DNA of 64,000 bases from Bemisia tabaci (taxonomy: Eukaryota; Arthropoda; Insecta; Hemiptera; Aleyrodidae), in assembly GCF_918797505.1 (NCBI RefSeq), contig NC_092795.1:31731131-31795130 (forward strand), in the 5' to 3' direction. Below are positions 55,130 through 64,000 of this stretch, in pieces; within the stretch, counting starts at the first letter, position 1; each line of letters opens with the position of its first letter. The translations under genes and the position numbers were made by a program. Below the pieces are notes generated by a model. That model made no database searches. It saw nothing but the letters and a program-made list of their open reading frames with translations, and was not told the DNA's origin.

Positions 55130-58100
55130 GTGAGACTCTGTCTTATTTCTCGATTTTTTTTTGTTTTTTAAACTTTTAGCAGTTTATATTTTCTACAATC
55201 ATCAAACAAAAAAGTTTTGCCTTCACACGATTTTTTTTAAGAGAGAGTTTTATCAATATTTTTCTTGTAGTGCCTTTGGACTAGAATCAGGTATACTTTC
55301 ATGTATGTATGTCATTTACCTTGTGCTAGTGATGAAAGAGATACTTAAAATGTAGATTTATTCAGATTCCATGAATATAATTGACACAAAAAAAGGTTTG
55401 AAATTATTGTATCGAGAATATTTGTTATGCGTGTTACAAAGGTATCTGTATTTGGGATGCAATTTGGACAGAACTCGATGACAAAAATCTTGAGTTTTTG
55501 GGGCTGAGTCTGCCCGCTCAATTATTAGTAAAAAAAAAATATCTCGGTTCAAAAATATCTCTCATTTTTCTGATCTTTACTGTAATACCTTGCTTGAAAA
55601 GTCACAATGAAACGTAATAGAGCAGGTGTACTCAGGTGAAGTTTTGTTTTCCAGATACTTTTTGAAAATGACCATGTTCAGTATGGAAATATTTTAGTGC
55701 CTTTCCGAGTTAAAGAAGAACCCATGTTTGTAGGTTGGCCGTCAGACAAGCATAAATACTACACAATTGTAATGACAGGTAATGCTTTTGAAAGTTACTT
55801 CTTCTTTCGTTTGCAAAATTTAATGATACATTAATACATTCACTACTTACTCCTTACTCCTTACTCCTTACTCATTACTCATTACTTTTTTTCCATCCTT
55901 ATTCAATTATCAAAACGCAATGTCAACATTGATTCTTCAACATCAACTTCCCTATGATTTTCCTTCATTTTCGCATGATACCACATCACATACGTGCTCC
56001 AGAGTCCCAATAGTTGCGCGCTTGATCTCTGCATCCAACGATAGAGCATACATAGTGACTTACATCCACAGAGGTCAGTAAGAGTCGAGTGAAAAGCTAA
56101 GATTTTCCTTCATTCTCGCGTGATACCATATCACATATAGAATAGTCATCACGTCCAGAATAGGTTCGCTGCGCGCTGGATCTCCAAATTTATAATGTTG
56201 CGGGCAGAGTGCCTACATTCATAAACTTCAGTGATTTGAGACAAGTGAAAGGCTAAAATGTCCCTTCATTTTCGCGTGATACCACATCACATACCTACAT
56301 CGAATTTCGAATAGTCCCGCGCTTGATTTTCGCGTTTAACGATGCGGGCATAATTCATGACCGTCAGTGATTTGAGACAGGTAAAAATCGTGGCATACTG
56401 GGGAGGGAGAAGTGGTGTCGTATTTTCTCTACATCAGTATTTTCCATGAAGATTTAAATTTTTAGGAATGCCCAATAATTTATAAATGTAGGGAAATTTT
56501 CAAAATTCCTTTTCGTTACTTGTTAATGTTTCTTCGTCGTGTGCCTTTCTTTTGCTTTTCAAAATATTTACGAATCTGCTAATAATCCGATGTATGTCAA
56601 GGATCATTTTTTAATGTTACTCATTTAATTTTGTGACTTTAACAGACCCGGACAATCCTGAGCCTGAAGATAACATACATGCAGAATGGCTGCATTGGAT
56701 CATAATGGACGTGCAAGATGTAAATAGAAATGTCTGTAGAAGAGTTGTTCCATACCAAAAACCACAGCAGAACGATTTCAGAAGATTGAAAGGTAGCTCG
56801 GAGTTTTTTAAGGCCCATTCGGGCCCAATGTTTCCTACAAAGTTTTTTAACGTGTCCTGCCTTTTAAGGTCACACTATCCGATATTTTTATCATAAAAAA
56901 TGAAGGAGATAAGAACTTAATATCTCTGATAGATGGGAATCGTTTTTATGGTCCCCAGTTTCCATCCATGTCCATATACCTCTATCGACGGCTAAAGAGG
57001 GTGACCACGTATTTCCTCTGCGTTGTTTCAACATTTCCGCTCCTATTTCATTTTTCGGAGGAGAAACATGTTGACTTTATAGCGTAAAATTTTATACAAA
57101 ATATTCCGTTAACAGAGAAAAATAATTGAGGAAGTTTTTAAGAAATCACATTGATATGACTAGTTTCCCAAAGAAAAAATAAAGAATGACAGGAAGTCTG
57201 CAACTTCGCAAACGGAGGTAATGGGTTTCGCACTCTGGTCAACGAAATGTTTCATGATAAGATCTCTCTGTCTTTGCATGCGCACATGCTTTTCTGATAC
57301 CCACCGTTTTACGAAAATATCCTTCTTCAATTATAACATTCCAGTGACAATAATTTTTCTTACATTTTAACTTGATCTATAATCTCTTGTGCTTACAAAA
57401 TTAAACAATTTTGAACAGCTAGTGGGGTTATTTAATATGACTCCGATGAGATGCCTCCGAAGGAATAGGCAAAAAAAGAAGTAGAAAAGGAATACGGGTA
57501 CATTAAAATGAACACAAAACTATGTAGGTACTCTTGTTTTCCGCCCTTTTTTATTCTTTTTCAATTACGCAGGAATGCATCGATACGTGATTGCAGTTTA
57601 TGAACAACCTCACGCTAATCTTACTTTCAACGAGCCCTTGGATGATGAGTGAGTTTGTAATTTTATTAATCTCGGAGTTCTTATTGTTTTGAAAACGTCT
57701 TATTTCAGATTCCTTTTATTTCATTTATTTATTTAAAAAAAAATCCCAATAGCATTGAAAATAGCATTATCTAGAATAAAAAGTTATTAAAATAAAATGG
57801 ATCACTCGAAACAAGTCTACAATGAAATGCATTGAAACCAAACATTTTGGCCAACCACTACTCATACTCAATCGGAGTGAAATTACAACATCTATGAAGT
57901 ATATCTATAAAAATCAATACAGAAAAAACCCACACGAGAGATTAGGGAAAAACATTCTGATTACATGCACCATCCATTTTCGGTCCTGTTTTCCGTTTTC
58001 CATTTTATTTTATTTTATTATAATTATACAGGATACGTGTCATGGAGCTGCTCGTAAAATTTTGCCTCATGTCTGAAAGGATGCTGATAAATCGACAATA

Positions 58101-58646
58101 TCATTTTGACGTATACGCATGCATGTACTTGAATCTCGGAACTTTTATTCCTGCCACAGCCTTTCCACCCCTTCATTTTCCTCCTCCCCCACCTCGATCT
58201 GCATGACCTTACCTCTGTAAGGTTGATTAAGCGTGGTCACGTTATTTTTCTTCTCTCTGTGATCAATCACGTGTAGTGAGAGGACCAAAACAGGGACGCG
58301 AGGGAGCAAGGACTGATAGAGAGAGGACACAGGGGTTGCAAAAGTTTCACGCCGGTTTCCATGTAAGGATTCTTTCGCCAGTGTTGAGGGACTTCGCGCG
58401 GCACCCCTGGAAGATCAAGTTCATACGGCAGAGATTTGACACATTTCCACGAAGAGACAATAATCAATAAAATTTCGATCCGGAGATTTTCACGGATTGA
58501 AACAATATTTATTTATTTACTTATTTATTATTTGTTTCAGACCACCGTACGCAGATCGAGCGCACTTTTCTTCAAAGTGGTTTGTAGAAAAGTACAAAAT
58601 GAAACCAGCCTGTGCAGCTAATTTCTTCCGTATTAATTGGGGTTGA
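54761..58646 (+). CDS. PEBP-domain protein with N-terminal extension, 5' end incomplete
   Basis: Exons are 54761-55129, 55655-55778, 56646-56792, 57573-57648 and 58541-58646. Phases join and give 273 codons plus stop. From about residue 107 the protein is a phosphatidylethanolamine-binding fold. VIPDVI opens it; TDPDNPEPED holds the conserved Asp pair. AEWLHWIIMDV and GMHRYVIAVYEQP hold the ligand-pocket histidines. The end is FVEKYKMKPACAANFFRINWG. PEBPs bind anionic ligands and can modulate kinases and proteases. Residues 1-106 precede it and include an acidic DSDEDEDFDW linker. An in-frame stop at 54737 means exon 1 here starts at an acceptor (54760) and earlier coding sequence is missing; an internal ATG at 54863 is an alternative start. 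PEBP genes are, from memory, expanded in whiteflies. Confidence 0.82.
55655..55778 (+). CDS. PEBP gene exon: strand before the DPD motif
   Basis: The acceptor is GTTTTCCAG and the donor ACAG|GTAATG. It encodes ILFENDHVQYGN to KYYTIVMT, corresponding to the typical PEBP segment with YTLxMTDPD. It ends in phase 1 inside the Asp codon. Confidence 0.85.
55849..55888 (+). repeat. TACTCCT/TACTCAT microsatellite-like tract
   Basis: Short repeated words ACTCCTT and ACTCATT in a PEBP intron. Confidence 0.65.
55962..56400 (+). repeat. About 150-bp tandem repeat, three copies, in a PEBP intron
   Basis: CCTTCATTTTCGCATGATAC begins units at 55962, 56107 and 56263. Each unit also has CATCACATA, GCGCGCTTGAT-like and GTGATTTGAGACA-like words. 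Spacings are 145 and 156 bp. Confidence 0.75.
56646..56792 (+). CDS. PEBP gene exon: DPDNP and LHW motifs
   Basis: The acceptor is TTTAACAG and the donor AAAG|GTAGCT. It encodes DPDNPEPEDNIHAEWLHW and the loop to RRLKG, including the catalytic-like Asp and His of the anion pocket. Confidence 0.88.
57573..57648 (+). CDS. PEBP gene exon: GMHRY motif
   Basis: The acceptor is AATTACGCAG and the donor GA|GTGAGT. It encodes GMHRYVIAVYEQP, the family's most conserved block, followed by NLTFNEPLDDE. Confidence 0.87.
58541..58646 (+). CDS. PEBP gene last exon
   Basis: The acceptor is TTTGTTTCAG. It encodes PPYADRAHFSSKWFVEKYKM and then the C-terminal KPACAANFFRINWG before TGA (58644-58646). The stop lies inside the 8-bp duplication made by a MITE inserted at 58650. 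Confidence 0.86.
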
Positions 58647-58918
58647 GCAGTTCTGCCGTACTAAGGGAAAACGCCGTAAACGCCGTGCGAGCCTTCAGGA
58701 GTTGCCAAATTTCCTCTGGCAAATCACTGATTTCCAGGAAAATTTTATATAATTTTTCGGCCAATTTCTCTGATAATTTTGTAATTTATTCTGAAATGTG
58801 TAAAATTTTCGAGGAAAAACATTCATTACTTTCCTCAAAAATGAACATTTATCAAAGGAAATTTGGCAACTCTCGAATGTCCGTACGGCGTTCTTCCCTA
58901 GAACGGCAGAGTTGAGCA
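58642..58918. mobile_element. hAT-like MITE, copy 11, with 8-bp target duplication over the PEBP stop codon
   Basis: The element is 58650-58910. It starts TTCTGCCGTACTAAGGG and ends CCCTAGAACGGCAGA, with inner GTTGCCAAATTTCC and GAAATTTGGCAAC. GTTGAGCA flanks it at 58642-58649 and 58911-58918; the first copy includes the PEBP TGA. Confidence 0.88.
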
Positions 58919-59754
58919 TGCACCCGTGAGTTTGGAGGCAAAAAATTCACTCCTCTTCCAACACAAATGACTAGAAGATCATTTAATGAATTTACCAATA
59001 ATTAAACAATGATAAAAAAAAAATGAGTAAATAAATGAATTAACACAAACAAAATTAGGAGTTCCATTGAACGGTATAGCTCAAAAAATCTTCATATATA
59101 GAGAATGAAGGCAACATGGGAAGAAGGCGCTAAGTCAGTCAAATCGGGTAAGTTGATAGCAAGCAAGCAATTTTCAATCAGTTTATATTTATGAAAGCTT
59201 TCAATTTTGCCAGAAGAAAGGACAAAAGTCAATATCTTCGGTGCTTGTTTCGAGAAAAATTTAACCCAATAAAAAAATCGATGCGATTATCGACCCGTAG
59301 CGATGAATAAAACATTATACGTCAGTTTCAATCGGATGATATTCGTCTTAAATCTATCATAAAATCCCTTCAAGTAAGCAAGTTTTCACTATTTTTAGAA
59401 GAAGTAGAGTATAGAGTGACAAGGAAACTATTGGTCAATACCGGAAACTCATGCAATATAAGTAGATTTGAATTTGGCAGTGCAATGAAAATATTGAAAT
59501 ATATTTTTGTTTTCAACCATAAAATTTCAATATTTTTACATAATTTGGTTAAACAATGCCGATTTTCAACAATCAACAAAGCGAGTTCCATGTGTCAACA
59601 AGATAGGCAATATGCAGTATGCATTACAATGAAAAATTGCAACCTATTTCAATTTTTTGCAAGAAACAATAAGCCTTTTGCCTTCAATTAGTAGATAGGC
59701 AACACACACAACACTCCGATACAGTAGCAATAATTTCACCACATATAATTTCAA
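58919..59754. other. Convergent intergenic gap between PEBP and astacin genes
   Basis: The two genes point at each other here. AT-rich, with open frames on both strands at 59370-59691 that are complementary shadows without domain support. It holds the candidate polyA signal at 59030. Confidence 0.5.
59030..59035 (+). promoter_or_regulatory. Candidate polyadenylation signal of the PEBP gene
   Basis: This is the first clear AATAAA after the PEBP stop and after the inserted MITE, about 385 bp downstream. If used, the MITE forms most of the 3' UTR. Confidence 0.35.
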
Positions 59755-59760
59755 TTTATT
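59755..59760 (-). promoter_or_regulatory. Candidate polyadenylation signal of the astacin gene
   Basis: AATAAA on the minus strand, 67 bp after the stop codon, is a normal distance. Confidence 0.55.
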
Positions 59761-59826
59761 GCAATCTGTACTACTTGAGTGTGCAATACAGGAAGAGGAA
59801 GCAGTTCACGATCTTGGTTTTTTAGC

Positions 59827-60077
59827 CTAAAATGTTTGCGGAATCGCGGCGTATTTATAGCAACCGTAGAGCAAATTGAGTTTTTCCACATCCAGTCTGC
59901 TGAGCTGAATCCTTTGACCGATGAGCGCGATGGCACCAGGTTGACGTGGGACGACTGTCAGACTCGAGATGTCTCTCTTGAAGGCGTCTGGCCGATAATG
60001 CATCACGCTCTGATAGTCGTAAGGGAGCAGATCCGTCACCCAGCGAACCCTCCGTTTCGTGAAATTGATTTCGGCCC
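59827..60077 (-). CDS. Astacin last exon with SVMHY Met-turn
   Basis: The acceptor is CGGATGGCAG. It continues GAEINFTKRRVRWVTDLLP to DYQSVMHYRPDAF, ends NLLYGCYKYAAIPQTF and TAG. An AATAAA on this strand at 59760-59755 lies 67 bp downstream. Confidence 0.9.
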
Positions 60078-63000
60078 CTGCCATCCGAAACACGATAAAG
60101 GAAACTGATTAAATCGATAAACAAGGCAGGTTGTTATTAGCGAGGATTTAAGTTTTTTTTTATCGAGGACACTGCAGCCGGATTCCATCATGAATGCTCT
60201 TAACGTGATTCGATGGACGCCATATTTTGTGTCAGAACAGCATGCGATATATCGCATCAATTGGTTCCATTTTTTCAGCTACTCGTCATTTTCCTCAAAT
60301 TTTGAGATCGCAATTCTGATGTCAGGAGACTAAAGCACTCACTTACCAATTTTTACAAAGAAATTCAACGTAGTAAAGGCGTGGTTTTTTTTTTTAGAGA
60401 GAAAACATCGCATTCGATACTGATATCGAAACTGCACTCGAATGCGATATTTTCTCTCTAAAAAAACCACGCCTTTATTACGTTGAATTTCTTTGTAAAA
60501 ATTGGTAAGTGAGTGCTTTAGTCTCCTGACAACAGAATTGCGATCTCAAAATTTGAGAGTAATGACGAGTAGCTGAAAAAATGGAACCAATTGATGCGAT
60601 ATATCGCATGCCGTTCTGACTCAAAATATGGCGTCCATCGAATCACCTTAAGCGGTTGTTATATGGAATTCGGAACTTTTTGAACAAGTTTGACAACAGC
60701 GTGAGAGGTACGGACGAGAATACGTGATATCAAGTGCTTACATGTTCCTCGGAAAACAGCTAATGCAATCTCGAACTTTGTCTGAGAGTTATTTTGGATT
60801 CTTTTGACAGGTTAACAAGCATACAGGGATTCGAGTTCAGAGACATCGAGGGATATGAGAGAGAGCGTAGTGAAAAAATTAAATAACGGATACACCAGGA
60901 AATATTGTTCTTTTCCTCATTCTTCGAATGTCTGTCTGGATTTATATTGGACCTTTCCATAAGAGCCCTGAGGACCGAAAAATGAGAGCTTTTTACACTC
61001 TCCTGAATGGACCGTCTGTGTAGTCTTAAAGGAGCACACTTGGAAGTTAGGTACAGTGGAAATCGAGTCGACGTGTTCACTCTCTTCGTAAGGAGTCACT
61101 CTTCACTCTACCAAACAGACTTTTGCCGACGGCTAAACTAAAAAACCACGTATATGTACGTAACCACGTAAAATACCTCATAAAACCAAGTAATTATTTT
61201 GGATATTCCAAAAATTCTCGTGCAAGCTGTTATTTTGTAGGGAGAAACAAATAAACATCTTTGAGCATTGGATGTATATTCTGATTTTTTTTATATTCAG
61301 CCAGTTCACTTCAACTGTTCAAAACTATTCACAGAAAATTTTATGGAGATATTTTGGTCAGTTTTATTTTTAACAAGCAACAATAATCAGAGATTTTTAC
61401 TTTCTCGCTCCCATAGGGTAGAGAGGAAGTATTGTCATCCTCCAAAAAAAAAAAAAAAAAAAAAAAGTTGAAATTTCATCATTTCTAGACGTTTTAAGGT
61501 CCCAGGAGTAAAAATAACCATACTTGAAAAAATGTGTGTCCGTCCGTGTGGCGTCCCCCAAATCTGTGTACAGCGATATCTCAGAATCTATCTGTTCGAT
61601 TTCATTCAAAATTGGCACAGGACACCATATCTATGGTCTCCTTATGCACGTCCAACGATTTTGAGGTACGCTAAAATTTGGGGGGGCTACGCTCAATTGT
61701 CCATTTTTAGCAAAATCACACGGAAAGCTCATTTTGAAAGACTGTAAATTTTGAAAAATGGCTTTAATTCTTTAAAAATGGGCATCAAGCACATCACCTG
61801 GGTCATTAATTTAAGTTCCAAAAAGATCTTTGCACTAAACTCAAAATTCAAGGGATTACGAGGCCCAAAAGTAGGGCACTTTGCTCCGCGACATCACAAA
61901 CAGCTCATTTTCAAGGACTGTAAATTTTAGAAACAAATGCCTTTAATTCTTCGAAAGTTAGCATAAGAGCACCACCTGGTTCATTAATTTAAGTTCCTGT
62001 GAGGTCTTTGGACTAAACTAAAAATTGAAGGGTTACGCGTCATGTAGCGAGGAGAGCACTTCGGTCAGACGGAGAGCTCATGGACAGTAGATTTTAAAAA
62101 AATGCCTTTAATTCTTTGAAAGTTGGCTCAAAAGCACCACCTGAGTCATTAATTAAGTTCCTAAAGGGTCCTTGGACTAATCTCATAATTGCAGAGGGGC
62201 CGATAGGAAACGCTCAATTCTCCAATGAATGAGTCGGTACGCTCCTAGATAATAGCAGCGAACACTTTGAGTCAGATGAAACCTAGGAATTCAAATGCAT
62301 TGTATAATGCATCATATACTATCTCCAAAATTACTCCGTAGGTATACACCAAGCAAAATTAGACAACTAATCAGGTACTTACATTACATACAATTATCGA
62401 AGCTAAAACGCAAGCACTGACACTTGGATTTTTATTAGAAACTAATATGTTTGTTGTTGATGAATTTAGAATCCCGGCAGATTCCATCTTTCGCGGTTCC
62501 TTTTTACGAGGTACTGAACACAAATATAATATAATAATATAATAAAACTGCACAAACATGATTGATTTAATTAGGTATTGATGTTGTTGTTGCGCATAGA
62601 GAAGAAAAAGGAGGTGTTTGCATTTCGGGCATCTTGGAATTTTTTGATGACTTGATGACGTAGGTGGGTACAGCGTGAAGGGGACGTTGCTGTACCCAGC
62701 TGTACCCACCTACGTCATCAAGTCATCAAAAACTTCCAAGATGCCCGAAATGCAAACACCTCCTTTTTTTTCTCTATGGTTGTTGCGAGTTGCGAGGTTT
62801 GTTGACACGGGGTTACGACTGGTTACGAGCAGCAAGAAGAAGGTGGCGCTCTCTATTGTTTTCGTTTCGAATTACGGGGATACGCGCTAAGGAACTGGCG
62901 CTCTTGGCGGGCGGGTGGTGAACCATTACCAGCAGGTAGATTCGCCCGCCAAATTTAAAATTTGGACGATGCTAAGCGAAAACCGTTTAGTTTTAAGACT

Positions 63001-63846
63001 ATTTAAACATCGAATAGTCAATCTACCCATTGAAGTAGATTTTTGATGGCTTTTGACCGTGCTTAAGGAAAGATTATAACATATAATCGTATCTGAAGTA
63101 TGATGCCAATGAATCTAATGGATCCTAATGAATCGTAGAAAAGCTAAGATTTTTACGGATCGCCGTCTTTAATAGGAGGCATCATTAATCAATTACATAT
63201 TTAATTGAAGATGCCTCATAATATCGACAAGTCGAGTCCGAATGTATGAATTCATCCTATATCTCGAAGACATTTACAATATAGTGCAGTGGTTTGAATA
63301 AAAATTTAATAACTATTATCCTGCGATCAAAATTCCAATCAAACTTTATGATTTTGTGAAATTGGCAGTATTTTTCTAAATATTGCAGTAAAAGTGTCTA
63401 TGCCGGCGCGGAGCGCCGGCAAAAGCGAGAAAGTCTTGTGCGATCTTCGCACCATGATGGGGGGCGAAGCCCCCCCACATGCCGGCGCGAAGCGCCGGTA
63501 CGCGGCGCTTGCGCCGCGCATAAATTGGCCGGAGGCCAATTTTTTCTCGTTACAATGGTGGAATGCATTTTTTGATCCATTTTTTACACAAGCTGATAAA
63601 CGCTTTTTTTATTATTATTAAAGGAAACTATGATAAAACCGTAAAAAAGTAGAGTTTTTACCTGGGACGATATTCGACCATTGAATATTGACATATGAGT
63701 CTCTGTCAGGGCGGGTGTGTTCGTGACCAAATCCGAGAGAGTGGAGGAACTCGTGTTGGATGGATCCTTGAGTGTAACATGCTTCACCACTTAGGTATAA
63801 GTCCTGGCTTTGTTCATCCCTCTGGTAACCAATGACCGAGGCACAC
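59827..63846 (-). CDS. Astacin-family zinc metalloprotease, 3' part (5' end beyond window)
   Basis: Two exons, 63846-63662 and 60077-59827, join in phase 1. The first has QHEFLHSLGFGHEHTRPDRD, the astacin HExxHxxGFxHExxRxDRD zinc site with catalytic Glu. The second has YDYQSVMHY, the Met-turn with the zinc-ligand Tyr. Cysteines in RCASVIG, EACYTQGS and LLYGC match three of the four catalytic-domain cysteines; the fourth, the signal peptide and the propeptide should lie to the right of the window. The protein stops 12 residues after LYGC, so no CUB, EGF or MAM tail follows, as is usual in short arthropod astacins. It is a secreted endopeptidase of digestion, moulting or development; its substrate is unknown. 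Confidence 0.9.
60200..60651. mobile_element. 444-bp near-perfect foldback between TTAA sites
   Basis: The arms run from GTGATTCGATGGACGCCATA to its inverse TATGGCGTCCATCGAATCAC. They are about 200 bp each and nearly identical, containing TGCGATATATCGCA and AGAGAGAAAA. TTAA at 60200-60203 and 60648-60651 suggests a piggyBac-type target site. Confidence 0.85.
61680..62240 (+). repeat. Divergent tandem repeat, period about 165-179 bp, about three copies
   Basis: CTTTAATTCTTTGAAAGTTG-like words recur at 61762, 61941 and 62106. Each is followed by CACCACCTGGGTCATTAATT- and TCTTTGGACTAAACT-like words. Confidence 0.75.
62586..62787. mobile_element. Mutator-like MITE with 9-bp target duplication, copy B
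   Basis: The element is 62595-62778 (184 bp) and almost entirely a hairpin: CATAGAGAAGAAAAAGGAGG against CCTCCTTTTTTTTCTCTATG, with GGTGGGTACAGC in the loop arms. GTTGTTGCG flanks both sides. Same family as 4214-4509. Confidence 0.88.
63402..63540. repeat. Cluster of six GC-rich short-loop hairpins
   Basis: The stems are 63402-63420 (GCCGGCGC, loop GGA), 63438-63452 (GTGCGA, loop TCT), 63459-63475 (GGGGGGC, loop GAA), 63482-63498 (CCGGCGC, loop GAA), 63501-63518 (CGCGGCGC, loop TT) and 63524-63540 (ATTGGCC, loop GGA). All stems are perfect. The base composition is very unlike the AT-rich flanks. Confidence 0.85.
63662..63846 (-). CDS. Astacin exon with HExxH zinc-binding site
   Basis: The acceptor is AAATTCAG and the donor CCAG|GTAAAA. 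It encodes 61 residues from CASVIGYQRDEQSQ through HEFLHSLGFGHEH to NIQWSNIVP. All three zinc histidines and the Glu are intact. Confidence 0.92.
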
Positions 63847-64000
63847 CTGAATTTAAACATGAACAAAAAATTTCGATGATGGTTTTCACCTTCATTTAGT
63901 AATTAAGTCTGGTGATGAAACTAACCCTCACCCACGCAAAGGAGATCATTCATTCAATTTAAACTGATAAAGTTCCGACTTTGATTGAACTGAAACTTTC
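63847..64000. other. Right edge: astacin intron
   Basis: Sequence upstream (on the minus strand) of the astacin exon acceptor at 63848-63847. No earlier exon is visible within the window. Confidence 0.6.

Larger units (their letters stand above)
60078..63661 (-). other. Last intron of the astacin gene (3.6 kb)
   Basis: It holds the TTAA-flanked foldback (60200-60651), a poly-A run near 61442-61464, a divergent tandem repeat (61680-62240), a Mutator-like MITE (62586-62787) and a hairpin cluster (63402-63540), each listed separately. No other exon was recognised. Confidence 0.65.

Noticed and set aside
59370..59691. Open frames of 73 and 91 codons between the PEBP and astacin genes
   Set aside because: They are complementary shadows in AT-rich DNA, with no domain and no plausible splice partners.
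63402..63540. Bacterial horizontal transfer
   Set aside because: The hairpins look bacterial in style, but there is no gene, and the segment lies inside an intron of an insect gene. A repeat or artefact is more economical.

Overview
The window reads as nuclear DNA of an insect. Genes are split into small exons by GT-AG introns, AT-rich non-coding DNA is full of short inverted-repeat transposons, and the proteins are animal families: a zona pellucida (ZP) matrix protein, HPS5, an astacin metalloprotease and a PEBP. The mixture of repeat families and a divergent PEBP gene fits a hemipteran, and I think most likely a whitefly such as Bemisia tabaci. That species name rests on memory of its repeats and its PEBP expansion, not on a search.

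Layout. About 4.87-37.86 kb, plus strand: one giant gene. A 13-codon signal-peptide exon (4878-4916) is followed by a 12.4-kb intron, five exons that together form a ZP domain (17293-29346 plus the start of exon 7), a single 6.6-kb exon of 78 tandem CYPGSxDPRC-type units (30258-36879), and a last exon with a furin-like site and a helical tail (37692-37861). All exon phases join and give 2593 codons plus stop. About 43.39-50.88 kb, minus strand: a complete five-exon HPS5 gene (1261 codons) whose last exon encodes a RING-H2-like zinc module. About 54.76-58.65 kb, plus strand: a PEBP-domain gene with an unusual N-terminal extension, its 5' end not found. From 59.83 kb to beyond the right edge, minus strand: the last two exons of an astacin gene, carrying the zinc site and Met-turn.

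Between and inside these genes lie many non-autonomous DNA transposons. A hAT-like 250-260-bp MITE occurs about eleven times, two copies with clear 8-bp target duplications. Two MITEs have perfect 9-bp duplications (Mutator-like), one 814-bp element has an 8-bp duplication (hAT), and one 444-bp foldback sits between TTAA sites. There is also a polyA-tailed retroinsertion with a 13-bp duplication, several satellites, and a cluster of six short GC-rich hairpins.

The genes show no operon-like logic. The ZP-repeat protein is predicted to be secreted and to build apical matrix or cuticle. HPS5 acts in BLOC-2 for lysosome-related organelles, PEBP is a ligand-binding or signalling-modulator fold, and the astacin is a secreted protease. 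The most novel item is the ZP/CYPGS-repeat protein with its 426-bp higher-order repeat. The HPS5 RING-like tail, the PEBP extension and the hairpin cluster follow.
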